Assembly (NCBI RefSeq): GCF_004664715.2
Contig: NC_051063.1
Location: 109,936,829-110,000,828, forward strand
DNA from: Peromyscus leucopus
Lineage: Eukaryota > Chordata > Mammalia > Rodentia > Cricetidae
Direction: 5' to 3'
Length of the DNA stretch: 64,000 nt
The notes beneath the pieces are model-generated. The model was given only the letters and a program-made list of their open reading frames with translations. It did no database searches and was not told where the DNA came from. Positions 35,513 through 46,535 of the stretch are shown piece by piece (the first letter of the stretch is position 1; every line of letters starts with the position of its first letter). Both the position numbers and the translations under genes were made by a program.

Positions 35513-35620
35513 GGTAGTATTTTCTCTTCTCTGAATAGATGCACTCCTCATGAGTATCTCATCTCCTAACTGAAGTCACATACTACCTCCTAAATACCCC
35601 GTGTATTATATTGTGGGGGA
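35255..35620 (-). mobile_element. Old MaLR/MLT-like LTR remnant
   Basis: The plus strand reads 'tgctctgttcatgctgccact', 'aacctgggaggtttaaacagc', 'cacagttgtgatgaagcctgagatcaaggtgctgg' and 'acctcctaaataccccg'. These are decayed blocks, in order, of an old mammalian LTR commonly seen in reverse orientation. A CA microsatellite interrupts it. Confidence 0.6.
35467..35511. repeat. (CA)n microsatellite
   Basis: Uninterrupted CA run within the old LTR remnant. Confidence 0.95.
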
Positions 35621-35629
35621 CTAAGTGTT

Positions 35630-37305
35630 AAGATATTAGTTTCTGATGATTAATTTAAGTTTACGATCCTGCCAAATTAGCATAAATCAGAATTTATTGC
35701 CAAAGGCATTAAATTTTAAATAAAGATAATTTTGTTACCATGATGATATTTTGATTTCTATCACAAATTATCCATCATAGAATCCATGTGTATATAATAA
35801 TACATTATGAATTAAATTTCTTGAAAAATAATCACAGACTGAATTTTTAACAAAAAATAAATTTCTTATGACTAGCTTTTAAAAACTTCCTTTTTTTTAA
35901 ATAATCAGTTTCTTTGTAGGATGAAAGTGAGTAGTTCTATTCAAATTCTGTATACAGAGCTGTTAGAACAATCTGGTTTCAGAAATACCTCTCTAATCAA
36001 AGAAGCCAAATTGACACAATTATGATATACATCAGTGGGGATATTAGTAACAATAAAAGTAATTGATAACATTGGTGGAAAGCAGAAGACAGCATGCTCT
36101 ACGCAGTTATTTTCAGTAAGACGCCATGGAAAGTGACTGGGCCAAGCTGCTTCCTGGTAACACAGGAACAGGACCCATCTTGGATAGTTGGAAGGACTAG
36201 ATGCAACTTGTATCTCTGGCACATCAGAGTGAATTTCAAAGGGTGGATTAGCTCATTCAGACTTTCATGCATGATAAAGGTTGGCTTGGAAACTGATAAA
36301 GGATACATCTTTTCCTCATAGCCCTGAGGTCTGTGAGCAAATGTCAGTTAGGATGATTCAGCTCATCAAAGAACCATCAATCTAAAACCTGATGACTGAG
36401 TTGTTCTTAAGAACACTTCCTAAAGACCACGCATCAGATTAGAGATCTAAATGTGTGTAGGAATCAATCAGGTTTATGGATGGTACAGGGCCAGGTATCA
36501 TTGGGAGAAAAAATAGTTGCTCTAATACAAGATAAAAACATGATAGTTAGAGGTAAAGCAGCCTATTGAAATCTATTATGGTGACAGGATCAAGGAATAC
36601 AGACCAGTATGGAGGCCAATGAGAGATATGACAAGGTGGGAAGTAAGCACCAGGATCTTCTAGACTGTAGATTATCTTGAAAGACTTAGCCATTATGAAA
36701 AAGCCAACAGGAAGCATCAAATAACTACAAAAGCTGCAAGATCAGATTAAAGATTTGGGAATGTTAGTCATAATCCTCCTAAGTCTATCTCATCTAAGGA
36801 TGCTTCTGGCTTTGAGAGGCAGAGGAATAAAGAGAAACTTTGTAGGAGCCTGACTCTTTTAGCAAATATATATGGCATAGACTTAGGGGCAATTTAAACA
36901 CAAAGAAATAGATAAGTCTGAGTTAATGATGACATTGAATATTCTGCCTTGGGCAGCTAGACCAACACTAATTGCAACTATTAAGAAATATCATAGGAAG
37001 ATCAAGGCACTAATGTTTTCTCAGATATTCTAGAAATAGAACAATGCTTTCACTGTTAGAAACAGAATTGTGACACTTTGATTTTTCACTAATTCTATAG
37101 CATATAACTTTATAAAAAAGTATTGCTAAACTTGATCTCTATTAGACATGTACAGAATTGATCCTTACTTTGATAATTTCTTTTTATAATTCAAAATACC
37201 ATTTATCAGTTCAAAATTCTTCTAATCCTTTGTCTTATGTACAATTAATCTTTCATCCCCCACAGCATAGTGCATTGCTTTATCCTCTGCCATAATACTG
37301 AACAC
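35630..37305. other. No recognised feature
   Basis: About 1.7 kb. The frames at 35941-36321 on both strands overlap each other and show no motif. Nothing nameable. Confidence 0.4.
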
Positions 37306-37308
37306 AGC

Positions 37309-37355
37309 TGTCTTTATTTCAAAGATGAAATTGGTTCTTTTCCGTCCAGATGACA
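37309..37355 (+). repeat. Source copy of a 47-bp duplication
   Basis: TGTCTTTATTTCAAAGATGA and what follows to 37355 recurs at 38443-38489 in the same orientation with two mismatches (45 of 47 identical). This copy sits in otherwise unique sequence, so it is the likely donor. Confidence 0.92.
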
Positions 37356-37359
37356 ATAA

Positions 37360-38395
37360 ATACATCTAAGACCTTGGACTCTGTATCCAACACCATAAAG
37401 AGACTTGAGCTATCATCATCTATTGCATTTTTGAATTCACAGAGAAAGATGCCTTGCCATCTGCAACAATGTTTTGAAAATATGCAGAATGGTGCTTCAG
37501 ACCTCCTCCACATTCCACACATGAGTAAGTGAGTTTTATCTTATTGCTTATTCTACAGCTTCTTCAATACAAATAGTTGGGCATTTTTATGGACACAGGC
37601 TATTTCTCTTTGAAAAGCTAAGTAAACCTTGTAGCTGACAAAAAGTGGATACTGTGGGGGCAAATGGTGTCTGTTGAACAGCAATATATAACTTGAGGAA
37701 TCCACCAGAGTAGAAAGTTAAGCAGAGTTAAGCATAAGTCAGACTTCTATTCTCAATGGCTACAAGTCCTCTAATATTCAATATATTAGTCTGACTTTCT
37801 CCTTCTGTGCCATGGAACTGAAAACCTAGATACTCAAAATAAGGTAACCTGTTTTGTTAATTTTCAAGTCACACTTTGTTTCTAAGTTCTAAGGCTAGAA
37901 TTCTATTTCTGTGTTATTCTATATCATTCATTTATAGTACATCCTAAGGCCTTTTACAAGAACACAAGCTCAGCCTCTTGCCATTGCATTGTGTGACTTA
38001 GCAAAGTAAACAACACCATTCCTTCCTCCCTCCCTCCAATCCCCTCTCTCTTTCTTTCATTTCTTCAAAGCAGCTGCCTTTCCTAACCATGCACATGAGA
38101 AGCTGTAGGACTGGACTGTAGCCATAGTCTTAAAATGTAGCACAGTTCGCAGCTTCTTAGGTTTAAAGCATAAGCGGCCAGGCTCCCTCATACAGACTGC
38201 TGTTTTACACTGTTGCTTCTGCTGTCCCTCCTTCTTATCAAGCCATTTCCTGATTTGGTTATTTGACAAAATATCACTAGTCTTTTAAACCCTGGCATAA
38301 GCCACATCCTTCTTTGTTTATTCCTCAAAAAATCCCCATCTCATCCTAAGCACTGTCCTACATGTCTCACATGTCTATTGTCAAAGATAATATTT
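37360..38395. other. No recognised feature
   Basis: Unique-looking sequence; frames at 37319-37532 and 38057-38269 carry no recognisable motif. Confidence 0.4.
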
Positions 38396-38397
38396 TA

Positions 38398-38490
38398 AGA
38401 CATTTATTTATTCATTCATTTTATTATTTGTGCATGTGTCTGTGTCTTTATTTCAAAGATGACATTGGTTCTTTTCCTTCCAGATGACAC

Positions 38491-38544
<54 letters not shown>

Positions 38545-38655
38545 CATGCATGCACCAAAATCACTCCTCCATCATGTGGTTCTAGGGAGTGAACTCAAGT
38601 CATCAAGCTTGGCAGCAAGGTCCTTTAGCTACTGAACTGCCTAAGGGCCCTGGGA
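38398..38655 (-). mobile_element. B3-like SINE with inserted duplication and GT repeat
   Basis: The reversed A/T-rich tail 'catttatttattcattcat' and 'gtgcatgtgtctgtg' lead into a long GT run (38493-38541). Then come 'ccatcatgtggttctagggagtgaactcaagtcatcaagcttgg' and the reversed head 'aaggtcctttagctactgaactgcc'. A 47-bp foreign piece (38443-38489) interrupts the tail just before the GT run. Confidence 0.75.
38443..38489 (+). repeat. Inserted copy of the 47-bp duplication
   Basis: Near-identical to 37309-37355. It lies between 'gtgcatgtgtctg' and the GT run of the B3-like tail, where a SINE tail would normally continue without it. Confidence 0.9.
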
Positions 38656-38659
38656 AATA

Positions 38660-39995
38660 CATTGTTTACTGAGATGTGTCATGTACAGCTCAGACTCCTT
38701 TGCTAGTGTTTAAGTTCACTGAAAGCAGGGATCATGTGTATCATAAAAGCATAAATCTGTAAATATACCTCTGACCCACAACCTCCATAGCAAGAAGCCC
38801 AAATGGCCAGGTTTTGGCCAATGAGAGAAGCTGTCCTTTAGTTTCCAGTCTTGGGACAAGCTGCTTAAAGTCAACATGTTCTTCAACTCGGTTACTTAAC
38901 ATGCTCAGCCTCCTTTCTACTTACTCCATTCCAGTCTTATTGAACGCTAACCTCTGAATAGGCTTCCATCTTGAAGTTTACTCACTTCCCTGCCTGTCTG
39001 ATGTTTCTGGTAAATACAATGTTGGGGCTGACTCCTTTGTTGTATCAAGCTTGAACAAAGTGAATACACAAGCTCTGGTTGTTCTCACCTGGACAGCCTT
39101 CATTGACTTCCAGAAATCCCAACACTAAGCATAATTTAATGTTTTATGATTATATTCCGTACCCCTACACCAACAGGGAGAGTGTAGGGTAGGCAGAAAA
39201 ACTCAGACTGGAAAATCTATGTAGAAAATTCCTTTCAAAAAATGTTTAACATAGTATCAAAGGAAGCAATTATATCACACATACAGCATGATGCCTCATA
39301 GATTGTAAATGGGGATCCATGGAAAGGGATGTGAAGATAAGGAATAGAAAGGTATAAAATGAAAGGAGGTAAGCCACTGAGTATGCCCTAAAGGTGACAG
39401 TAATTGTATGCTGCTGTTGCTAGCCCCTCTGATCTGAAGCGTACATAAAGGAACTAGAGTAGACCATATTCATTGCTTTAAAATAAAAGAAATACTAGAT
39501 AAACCTTCAAACACTGAAAGGATATGCAAATCTATGCTCAGACTCAGCTGTCTCTCCTTCGTCTACAAAACAAAGTGATTTTACTTTAAGTTCTAAATAA
39601 TATATTTCATAAGACAGTGCCTGAGAAGCTTAATCAATTTTACACATGGAAGGGCAACAGAGCAAACTTCTCATGACATGAGGATGGGTGTGTCTTGGGA
39701 GCACTAGATCCAGCCACGGTACACACCGGCGCACCTCTGATACTTGAAATTAATAGGCAGCAGAGAGAAAGCTTAGTCATTCAGGCTGTACTCCCTGCTG
39801 AAAGAAAAGCTAACAAGCCACACCTGTCAGTGCAGGAGGTTGCCTTTGAATCTTAAGGATGTTATCTCTGCCATAGCAACACCACGACTCTCATTCACTG
39901 AGTTAAAGAACATTATACATTTTTTTTCTCATTTTAGTGTGCAATCAGGTAACGGCTCTATTTGTGTTGGTAGCAAATCATACTACCATAGAGCA
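38660..39995. other. No clear feature; possible L2 scrap at its start
   Basis: 'ttaagttcactgaaagcagggatcatgtgtatc' at about 38710-38745 resembles a short L2 3' piece. The rest is unrecognised. Confidence 0.35.
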
Positions 39996-40004
39996 TAAAT
40001 GGTG

Positions 40005-40185
40005 GATCTGAAAACCTGAGTTTAGATATCGGTTACTACCATGAAGGTAAATAGGCATGTCATTTAACCTCTTGAGTCCTGAGGCTCCTGACATAGAATG
40101 GATATATTAACTCAATATCTTAGAGATATTTTGATAACAAAGTTCTGACACATGAAACATATTTAGGGTAGCATATCAGCAATAA
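40005..40185 (+). mobile_element. MIR SINE remnant
   Basis: Sense-strand MIR blocks in order: 'ggcatgtcatttaacctcttgagtcctgaggctcctgacatagaatgg' and 'ttaactcaatatctta'. They correspond to the conserved ttacttaacctctctgagcctcagtttcctcatctgtaaaatgg region. Confidence 0.7.
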
Positions 40186-40189
40186 CCAC

Positions 40190-40975
40190 TATTTTATTGT
40201 TGCATATCCACATATGAGCAGGCACTTCTGATAGATCTTAATGATTCTATGAGACATTGCCAGATTTATAAAGGCCATGTATCGAAATGTTCATGAATCT
40301 CAAGGATATCTGTACAGCAAATGTAATCTATACAATGTAGTAGATTAAACATTCCTGTGTGTCTGGTAATGCATTTTAAAACCATAAAGCTACTTGGCAA
40401 CAGAAATGTTGGATGGGCAACTGGATTCAGTTCCTTACAGAATAACCTGAACATCAGCCTCAAGGGCACAAACAAATCACACCATGCCTTGGAAAAATTA
40501 ATGTTCTATTACTGTTATTATTGCTTTTCATGGTCACTATCAAATACTTAGATCTATGGTGATTGAATTCACAGACACTAATGATCTGCTGTCTACATTT
40601 ATTTCATGCATTCTTGTCCTCTCCTTCCTTTCCCTGGTTTGAACAGCTACAGGAATGTGTCTAATTCTTCCTTTCAGAGCTGAGTCAGAAGTCACCTGTG
40701 GCTGGAGCACTTCTCTTTATTCTGTTTTCTCTCTGTGTGTGCACAGCTCATGGTTTTCTCTGTGCAGTAATCTCTATCACTTAATAAGAGACTGAGTTAC
40801 TCAAGGACAAAGGATTGTGTTTTGTACATCATTGTAGTAACAATATTTAGTAAATCAAAACCAATACATTTTGTTCATTTATTCCACAAGTTCTACTTTG
40901 TGGAATCTCATTGACTCTTTGAATTTTAATAGGTGCCATGTTACACTTAGTTTCACCACTGAAATAAGAAGGCAT
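40190..40975. other. No recognised feature
   Basis: No nameable repeat or gene; short frames at 40266-40551 on both strands lack motifs. Confidence 0.4.
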
Positions 40976-40978
40976 GAT

Positions 40979-41351
40979 TGTAGTCGGAAGGTTTCTCTGG
41001 TCTTGCCTGGTCCCAAGGTCCTACAGTTGCTTATAAAATAATTACTGAGAGGCTTCTGTCAGTTACCAATTGCATGGCATATGGCAGGCTTCTTGCTAGC
41101 TAGCTCTTATAACTTAAATTAACCCATTTCTATTCATCCATGTTTTGCCACATGTTTCTTGGCTTATTGATCTGCTGGTATATTGTTCCTTGTGTGGCAG
41201 ACTGGCATCTTTCTGCCTCTGCTTTCTCTTCCTGTCAATCTGCTTGGATTTCCCGCCTGCCTCTAAGTTGCCTGGCCATAGGCCACTGCAGCTTTTTTGA
41301 ACAACCAATCAGAGCAACACATATCCACAGCATACAGTAAGACATACCACA
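40979..41351 (-). mobile_element. LTR-like repeat (cricetid type)
   Basis: Plus-strand ends are TGTAGTCGGAAGG and GACATACCACA. Inside are 'ttataaaataattactgag', 'gctagctagctcttataacttaaattaacccatttctat' and 'accaatcagagcaacacat'. On the minus strand the ATTGG (CCAAT box) near one end suggests that this is the sense strand. I recognise the repeat type from cricetid genomes; no clean target duplication was found. Confidence 0.65.
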
Positions 41352-42690
41352 GCAGTTCCCTCTTCCCAAATTATTTTTATCTTGTATCAAATTGACAAAA
41401 CATGAGCCAGTCCACTAGGGTACATAGTGGAGGAAAATCTGGTCTATAAAGACCAAGTTTGCACAATCTCAGTAAAGAATGAACCACAGCTAGTAAAAAT
41501 AGGGTTTTAAAGCCAATGGCACATTGTAGGCTTGGAAAAGTGGTACATCATGAAAGTTTTCAGAGCTTTGTTGGCAATTTTGTATACTTTTAAGTGATAA
41601 AATAAGTATTAAGTAATGAATAATGTTATAATACAATAAGGCAGTTTTAAGTAGGTTTAATTTTTGATTGACTAAAATTTGTAAATATTTATAGCACAGT
41701 ATATGATATTTTCACACATAGACATTTTACAATGCTCAAATCATTTAAACATACTCATCTCGTCAATCCTTTTCATCCCAGATTTCCAGAAATATTTCAT
41801 ATAGGAGCACTTTTTAATAAGTAATTGGAAAGATCAAATTTATGACTATAAACAACTTCTACGTGTTATGTAAATTGCATCTGACACGAAAGTGTTTGTT
41901 GGGAGAGTAGTTAAACACACGACCTAAGGTGTGATAATTTTGGTGGTGGCTCACCTCAGGAGTACATCGAGAGCATGGGGAAAAGAGAGTGGGCATTTTG
42001 TGTACAAAGCCACGAGACTGTTCTGTTTCATTAACTCACTGAATTAGGTGACACATGACAGGAGGACTCAAAAGACCTGAGAATCTTTTCACCCAGGTGA
42101 AATTTTAGCATTTCTACACAAGTACAACTCTGCAGTATTTTTCCTTTGCTTTAAGGATGAGTCTGGGCCCTTAGTACTGAAGGTGGGAGAAAATATAAGC
42201 TATCCCCAACTGTATATTTGCCTGCTTATTATATTAGTATCAGCTGTGTGCAAATCTGAGCACATGGTCTACAGTTTGTCCCTTCCCTCCTCTTCTCTGC
42301 CTGGAGCTCTGTCCCTTTTAAATGTCTCCACTGCTATTCCTTCTAATATCAAAATTCTCCAAAAATTCTGACGTGTTTGATATTTTTGTCAAAATACATC
42401 TATTAGCCAGCTCCTTGGTCTCTGTTCTCTTTGCTCTGTGTAAACTCTTATTTCTATTCTGACCATACTTGGAATACTTGTGGCTATTGCTAAATATATA
42501 TATATATATAAAATTTATATATTTCTTGTTTGTCATAAACGAAGAGGCCAAACTCATTTTATTTTTACGTCTTCACAAGGAAATACTATTCCAGAAAAAA
42601 AAAGCAGTATAGTTTAATTGGGCCACTAATGCTTAATTGTTTATATTTTTACCTCGTTTATATTTCAGAACAAATTGTGGACTTATGGAG
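41352..42690. other. No recognised feature; possible Mbl2 3' UTR in its right part
   Basis: AT-rich DNA with a TA run at 42494-42511. The part immediately left of 42730 should contain the 3' untranslated region of the Mbl2 retrocopy on the minus strand. I cannot fix where it ends and see no convincing T-tract for a poly(A) tail. Confidence 0.35.
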
Positions 42691-42729
42691 CACAATAAGG
42701 CATCAACGAGGACTGAGAAACAAACACCC

Positions 42730-43170
42730 TCAGTCTGAGAACTCACAGACTGCCAAAAAGGAGTCCAAGCAGTGGACATCATTCCATTTGCTATTTAACA
42801 GGAGTACCACACACTCTTTCTCATCCCCTGTGTTGTTGGGTTCACCATCATTCCAGTTAGTGTACTGCAGTCTGTTTCCTTTCAAGTCCAAAAACTGGTT
42901 TTCAGTCCTCTCATCTGTCAAGCCCATGTAGGCAATCTCTTTAGCCACCTTCTGCATTTTTCCTCAGCATTCCTGGGAGTGAGGCCTGGAATTGGGAGCA
43001 CAGAGCCTTCACTCCATTAAAGCTCATTTTTCTGCCAGTGTTCACAAAGCACTTCTTTCCAGCTTCTTCACTTGTGGAGAAGAGCACCCACCTCTTAATG
43101 CCTCTCAGCTCTGCTTGTAGAGCTGCGATTTCTGCATTGATTTTTCTGGTATCATATTCTCTGCACCATC
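42730..43170 (-). pseudogene. Mbl2: Mbl2 (MBL-C) processed pseudogene, neck and lectin domain
   Basis: The functional gene encodes a secreted collectin that binds mannose-type sugars on microbes and starts the lectin complement pathway. On the minus strand the neck reads EYDTRKINAEIAALQAEL and runs directly into the lectin domain (...RWVLFSTSEEAGKKCF...). The intron that separates these exons in the family is absent, so this is a retrocopy. The C-terminal 75 codons (42730-42957) are open and keep EPN, WND, the VCEFSD end and a stop codon. Cysteines in ALCSQF, ECVV, VHC and VCEF are also kept. The frame breaks around 42955-42985, with two short gaps relative to the expected sequence. A further 2-base shift lies at the neck start. 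The match is to MBL-C rather than MBL-A. Confidence 0.93.
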
Positions 43171-43190
43171 AGCAGGTTAGTGGTCACACT

Positions 43191-43926
43191 GCCTTTGCAG
43201 GCAAATGGATGGATCTAGAAAATTCATCCTGAGTGAGGCAACCCAGACTCAGAAAGACAAATATGGTATGTACTCACTCATATGAGGATACTAGAGGTAG
43301 AACAAGGATGACTGGACTGCTACTCACATCACCAGGGAGGCTACCTGGAACACAGGACCCCAAGAAAGACACGAGGATCACCCAATGATGGAGAAATGGC
43401 TGAGATCTACATGGACAACCTAGACATGAGTGGGAGTAATGAAGGGCGAGGGTCAAGGGAAAGAGAGCCTGTGGGAGTGGGAGATCCCAGCTGGATCAAG
43501 AACAGAGAGGGAGAACAAGGAATAGGAGACCATGGTAAATGAAGACCACATGAGAAAAGGAAGAAACAAAGTGCTAGAGAGGCCCACAGAAATGCACAAA
43601 GATACCCCCACAACAGACTGCTGGCAATGGTCGAAAGACAGCCGGAACTGACCTACTCTGGTGATGGGATGGCCAAACACCCTAATAGTCGTGCCAGAAA
43701 CCCCATCCAAGGACTGAGGAATCTGGATGCAGAGATCCATGGCTAGGCCCTGGGTGGAGCTCTGGGAGTCTAATTAGCGAGAAAGAGGAGGGTTTATATG
43801 AGCGAGAATTATTGAAACCAAGGTTGGATAAAGCACAGGGACAAATAGCCAAACGAATGGAAACACATGAACTATGAACCAAAGGCTGAGGGCCTGCCAA
43901 CTGGATCAGGCCCTCTGAATAGGTCA
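43191..43926 (+). mobile_element. L1 3' segment between the two Mbl2 parts
   Basis: It starts near 'tttgcaggcaaatggatgg' (end of ORF2). It continues through 'catcctgagtgaggcaacccagac' and 3' UTR sequence nearly identical to 23669-23884, and stops at 'ccctctgaat', short of the G-rich tract and tail. It has no poly(A). Its right end runs into the Mbl2 collagen segment on the same strand through the shared bases GGTCA. Confidence 0.88.
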
Positions 43927-44032
43927 AGGGCTCAGAGGCTTGCAGCACCCTTCTGGAAAGATAGGACCAGCAGGATCCCCAGGGACTCCTGGGCCAAAGG
44001 GAGCAGTGGGGCTAAAAGGAGACCATGGAGAG
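43922..44032 (+). pseudogene. Mbl2: Mbl2 processed pseudogene, collagen-like segment (inverted)
   Basis: The plus strand translates as GQGLRGLQ followed by Gly-X-Y triplets (GKIGPAGSPGTPGPKGAVGL is part of it) to GDHGE, the collagen-like stalk of MBL-C. One Gly position is lost (QHPSGK where QGPPGK is expected). It lies on the strand opposite to the neck and lectin domain. Its last codons are the ones that would precede the neck at 43170. In life the stalk trimerises the protein and carries the serine-protease binding site; here it is a fossil fragment with no signal peptide or start. Confidence 0.88.
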
Positions 44033-44038
44033 CCTCTG

Positions 44039-44090
44039 GCCCACCCCCCATTCCCATCTCTTCCAGGGCAAAGACTCCCCTGGGGATGGA
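44039..44090 (-). mobile_element. Short reversed L1 3' UTR scrap
   Basis: GCCCACCCCCCATTCCCA and the bases after it match the reversed G-rich L1 3' UTR at 23357-23412, at roughly 80 percent by eye. It has no tail and immediately follows the collagen segment. Confidence 0.75.
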
Positions 44091-44099
44091 GTTCATTTC

Positions 44100-46530
44100 T
44101 TAATGAGAGAAGCTGGGACCATGTTACAGGTACTGAGTCCACAGGAAGTAGCACATGCTCTTCCCGTTTGAATAATGAGGAACTCAGAGAGAATATTGCT
44201 GATTTCATTCATGACAAATTTCAGTAAAACCAAAATATAATTTATATATTATAGCATATGTACTTTAATATTTTAACCTCTGGTCTGAAAGGTTATTAAT
44301 TACCTATGGCCTGTATTAAATAGATGCTAGTAACACACACACATACACACACACACAACTGCTTGTGAAATTCAACGGTGTGTTCTATGATACATCTCCC
44401 CTTTTAGAAGGAGAAAAGAGCAAAAAATAAAATGAAAATGCACCAGGAGTCAGTGACTCTGTGGTCACATTGTTCAAATGATGCCAGTTTATCTTTAGAA
44501 TGATCCTGTGAGGTTGGATTCAAAAGCCATATGCGGTACTCAATCTCTTCCTTTGGAGACCCTGGGGATGAATGCACAGTGGTGTTCACAAAAAACTAAA
44601 GACATTGCTCATTGTTTGCCCCAGATGACTTCTGCCTTGTTTTATATTCTACATTATAGGGAATGACATCATTTATACTAGGTGAAGGGGAAACGTTGTC
44701 AGAGATAAATTAGATTGCTGTCCTGTCACAATAAAGGTCTCATCTTTCATTGTGAAGACTCCAAATCCTTCCCAAAGCATCAGGGAAATACAGCATTCAA
44801 ACAACAAAAGGACAGCAAGTTGCTTTCATGGGATTCCATCTCTACAAAAGACAAATACTTCTTTGAAGACAATTCTCAATGACCCTCCAGTTGCACAGCA
44901 ATGAATGTATGCCCAAAACCCTGGGGTCATATTTATCCATATTTTTAGTATTTTGGTTTGTTTATTGATATGCCAAAAAGGTACAGTAGAATAGAAAGTA
45001 AGTGTTGTTAAAATGACTGCTTTTTTTAATTCAGGAAAATAACCTACTCAGGCAAGCATCTATTTCCTTCACCTGCATTAGAATTAATACCAGTTAAGCA
45101 GTACAACTCAGAGACTTAAATGCATTTAGGACTATAAAACTCTAGCATCATGCATGACACTTAATAAATTATCTTCATTTTATTTTGGGTTATTTGTAGT
45201 TTTAATAGAGAAAGTTGAAGAAGGGGAGTAGGATAAATAAGTTGAACAAAGTACAATGTTAATTTTCATAACACTTTGGCTGATATTGGTGGTTAGATGT
45301 GAGCATTAACCTCTCCCAAAGCTTGTTACATTCTTGGAGAGATAGTGCCATCAGTGGAGGCCACATTGGGAGCAAATGACTTCTTATGCCACAGATAACC
45401 TACCTCATTCTGCCTAAGTCTCAACAACAACAAAAAAAGTACTCCTTTCTCTTTTCTCCTTTTCCCCTAATGCAGACTTTCCTAGAAAATTAATAGCTGG
45501 GGATATGATCAACAAAATCAATTTAGATGCAAGTGCTTTATAGTGACATATTAATTGTTTGGAAAGCATAAAGGTATCAAGGACAATGCTAAGACATTCA
45601 TACCCTGTGTTTCAAAATACATGAGAATTCCACATGGAATCATTAAAGAGCATGCTAATTCATTCTTTAAAAAAAGAAAGACAAACTTGAGTGAAAGGAC
45701 ACTAGCTTCTGAGCATCACAATCAGAAGAATCTAGTCTGCAACCTTGACATCCATGCGCCACTCTGCTTTGTACTTTGGAGTGATTGGAAGCTGATTATT
45801 GAATCTCCTGTTCATGGCTTTCAAATTAGTTATCCTATTCTTTTTTCTTTAAATTTTAACTGAGCTGTATCATAGCATCATCAACCCCTTTCCCTAAAGC
45901 CTTTACCTCCACTACATTTAAAGTTATTGCTAAGTCATAACCTGTGTTTCTATCATTCCATCAGCAACATATTTATACCTTGACACCATATAAACCAAGG
46001 TGGCCTTTTCTTTCTGAATTTTTTCCAACACCCCCTCTTCCCTCCACCACCACCACCATTCTCCTCAGCCAGCCCACTCCTCACAACTAACACACTCTAA
46101 CCTGCTCTCTCAGATTGAAAAGTAGTTCATTATCTTTCATCCTTCCTGTTTGAGCTAAAAATGTTCAATGAATCTTAGTATACATCTGTCCATATCAAAT
46201 GTTAATGTTCAAACCCATCCCACACGCCCGAAGGAAGGATTTCAGACTATTCTTCATTAATATGTAAACTCCAGCTGCCATTTTTCAATGCAAGTCATCC
46301 CTCTTATCAGCTTGTGAACTCTATCAACTGCTTATGTTCTTATTCCAGAATCCTCAATTGCATTTCCTCCCCCTGCCTTACGTGCATTTGGCAAACTGAC
46401 ACCTATGTCTTGTTCTAATAGCATTTCAAAGACTTGAGAAGCTTTCTCTGGTGCCAATAACTCTCAAGAGGCTTAAGCTTCCCTATTGTGTACATTCCTA
46501 GAAATATTTCTCACAACATTAAATGCACAG
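44100..46530. other. No recognised feature
   Basis: A short CA run lies at 44333-44357. A short open frame ending at 44227 contains an acidic ENIADFIHDKFQ end that I cannot assign. About 2.3 kb is otherwise unassigned. Confidence 0.4.
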
Positions 46531-46535
46531 TAGTG

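Noticed and set aside
42730..42957. Considered as an exon of a living lectin gene
   Set aside because: The neck-lectin intron is absent, the upstream frame is shifted, and the collagen part is on the other strand.
44039..44090. Considered as collagen-coding (Pro-rich PPFPSLPGQ)
   Set aside because: The bases match the reversed L1 3' UTR at 23357-23412, and the Gly-X-Y periodicity stops at 44032.
43924..44208. Minus-strand 94-codon frame over the collagen segment
   Set aside because: It is the antisense shadow of the Mbl2 collagen-like plus-strand reading, whose Gly-X-Y pattern is the real signal.
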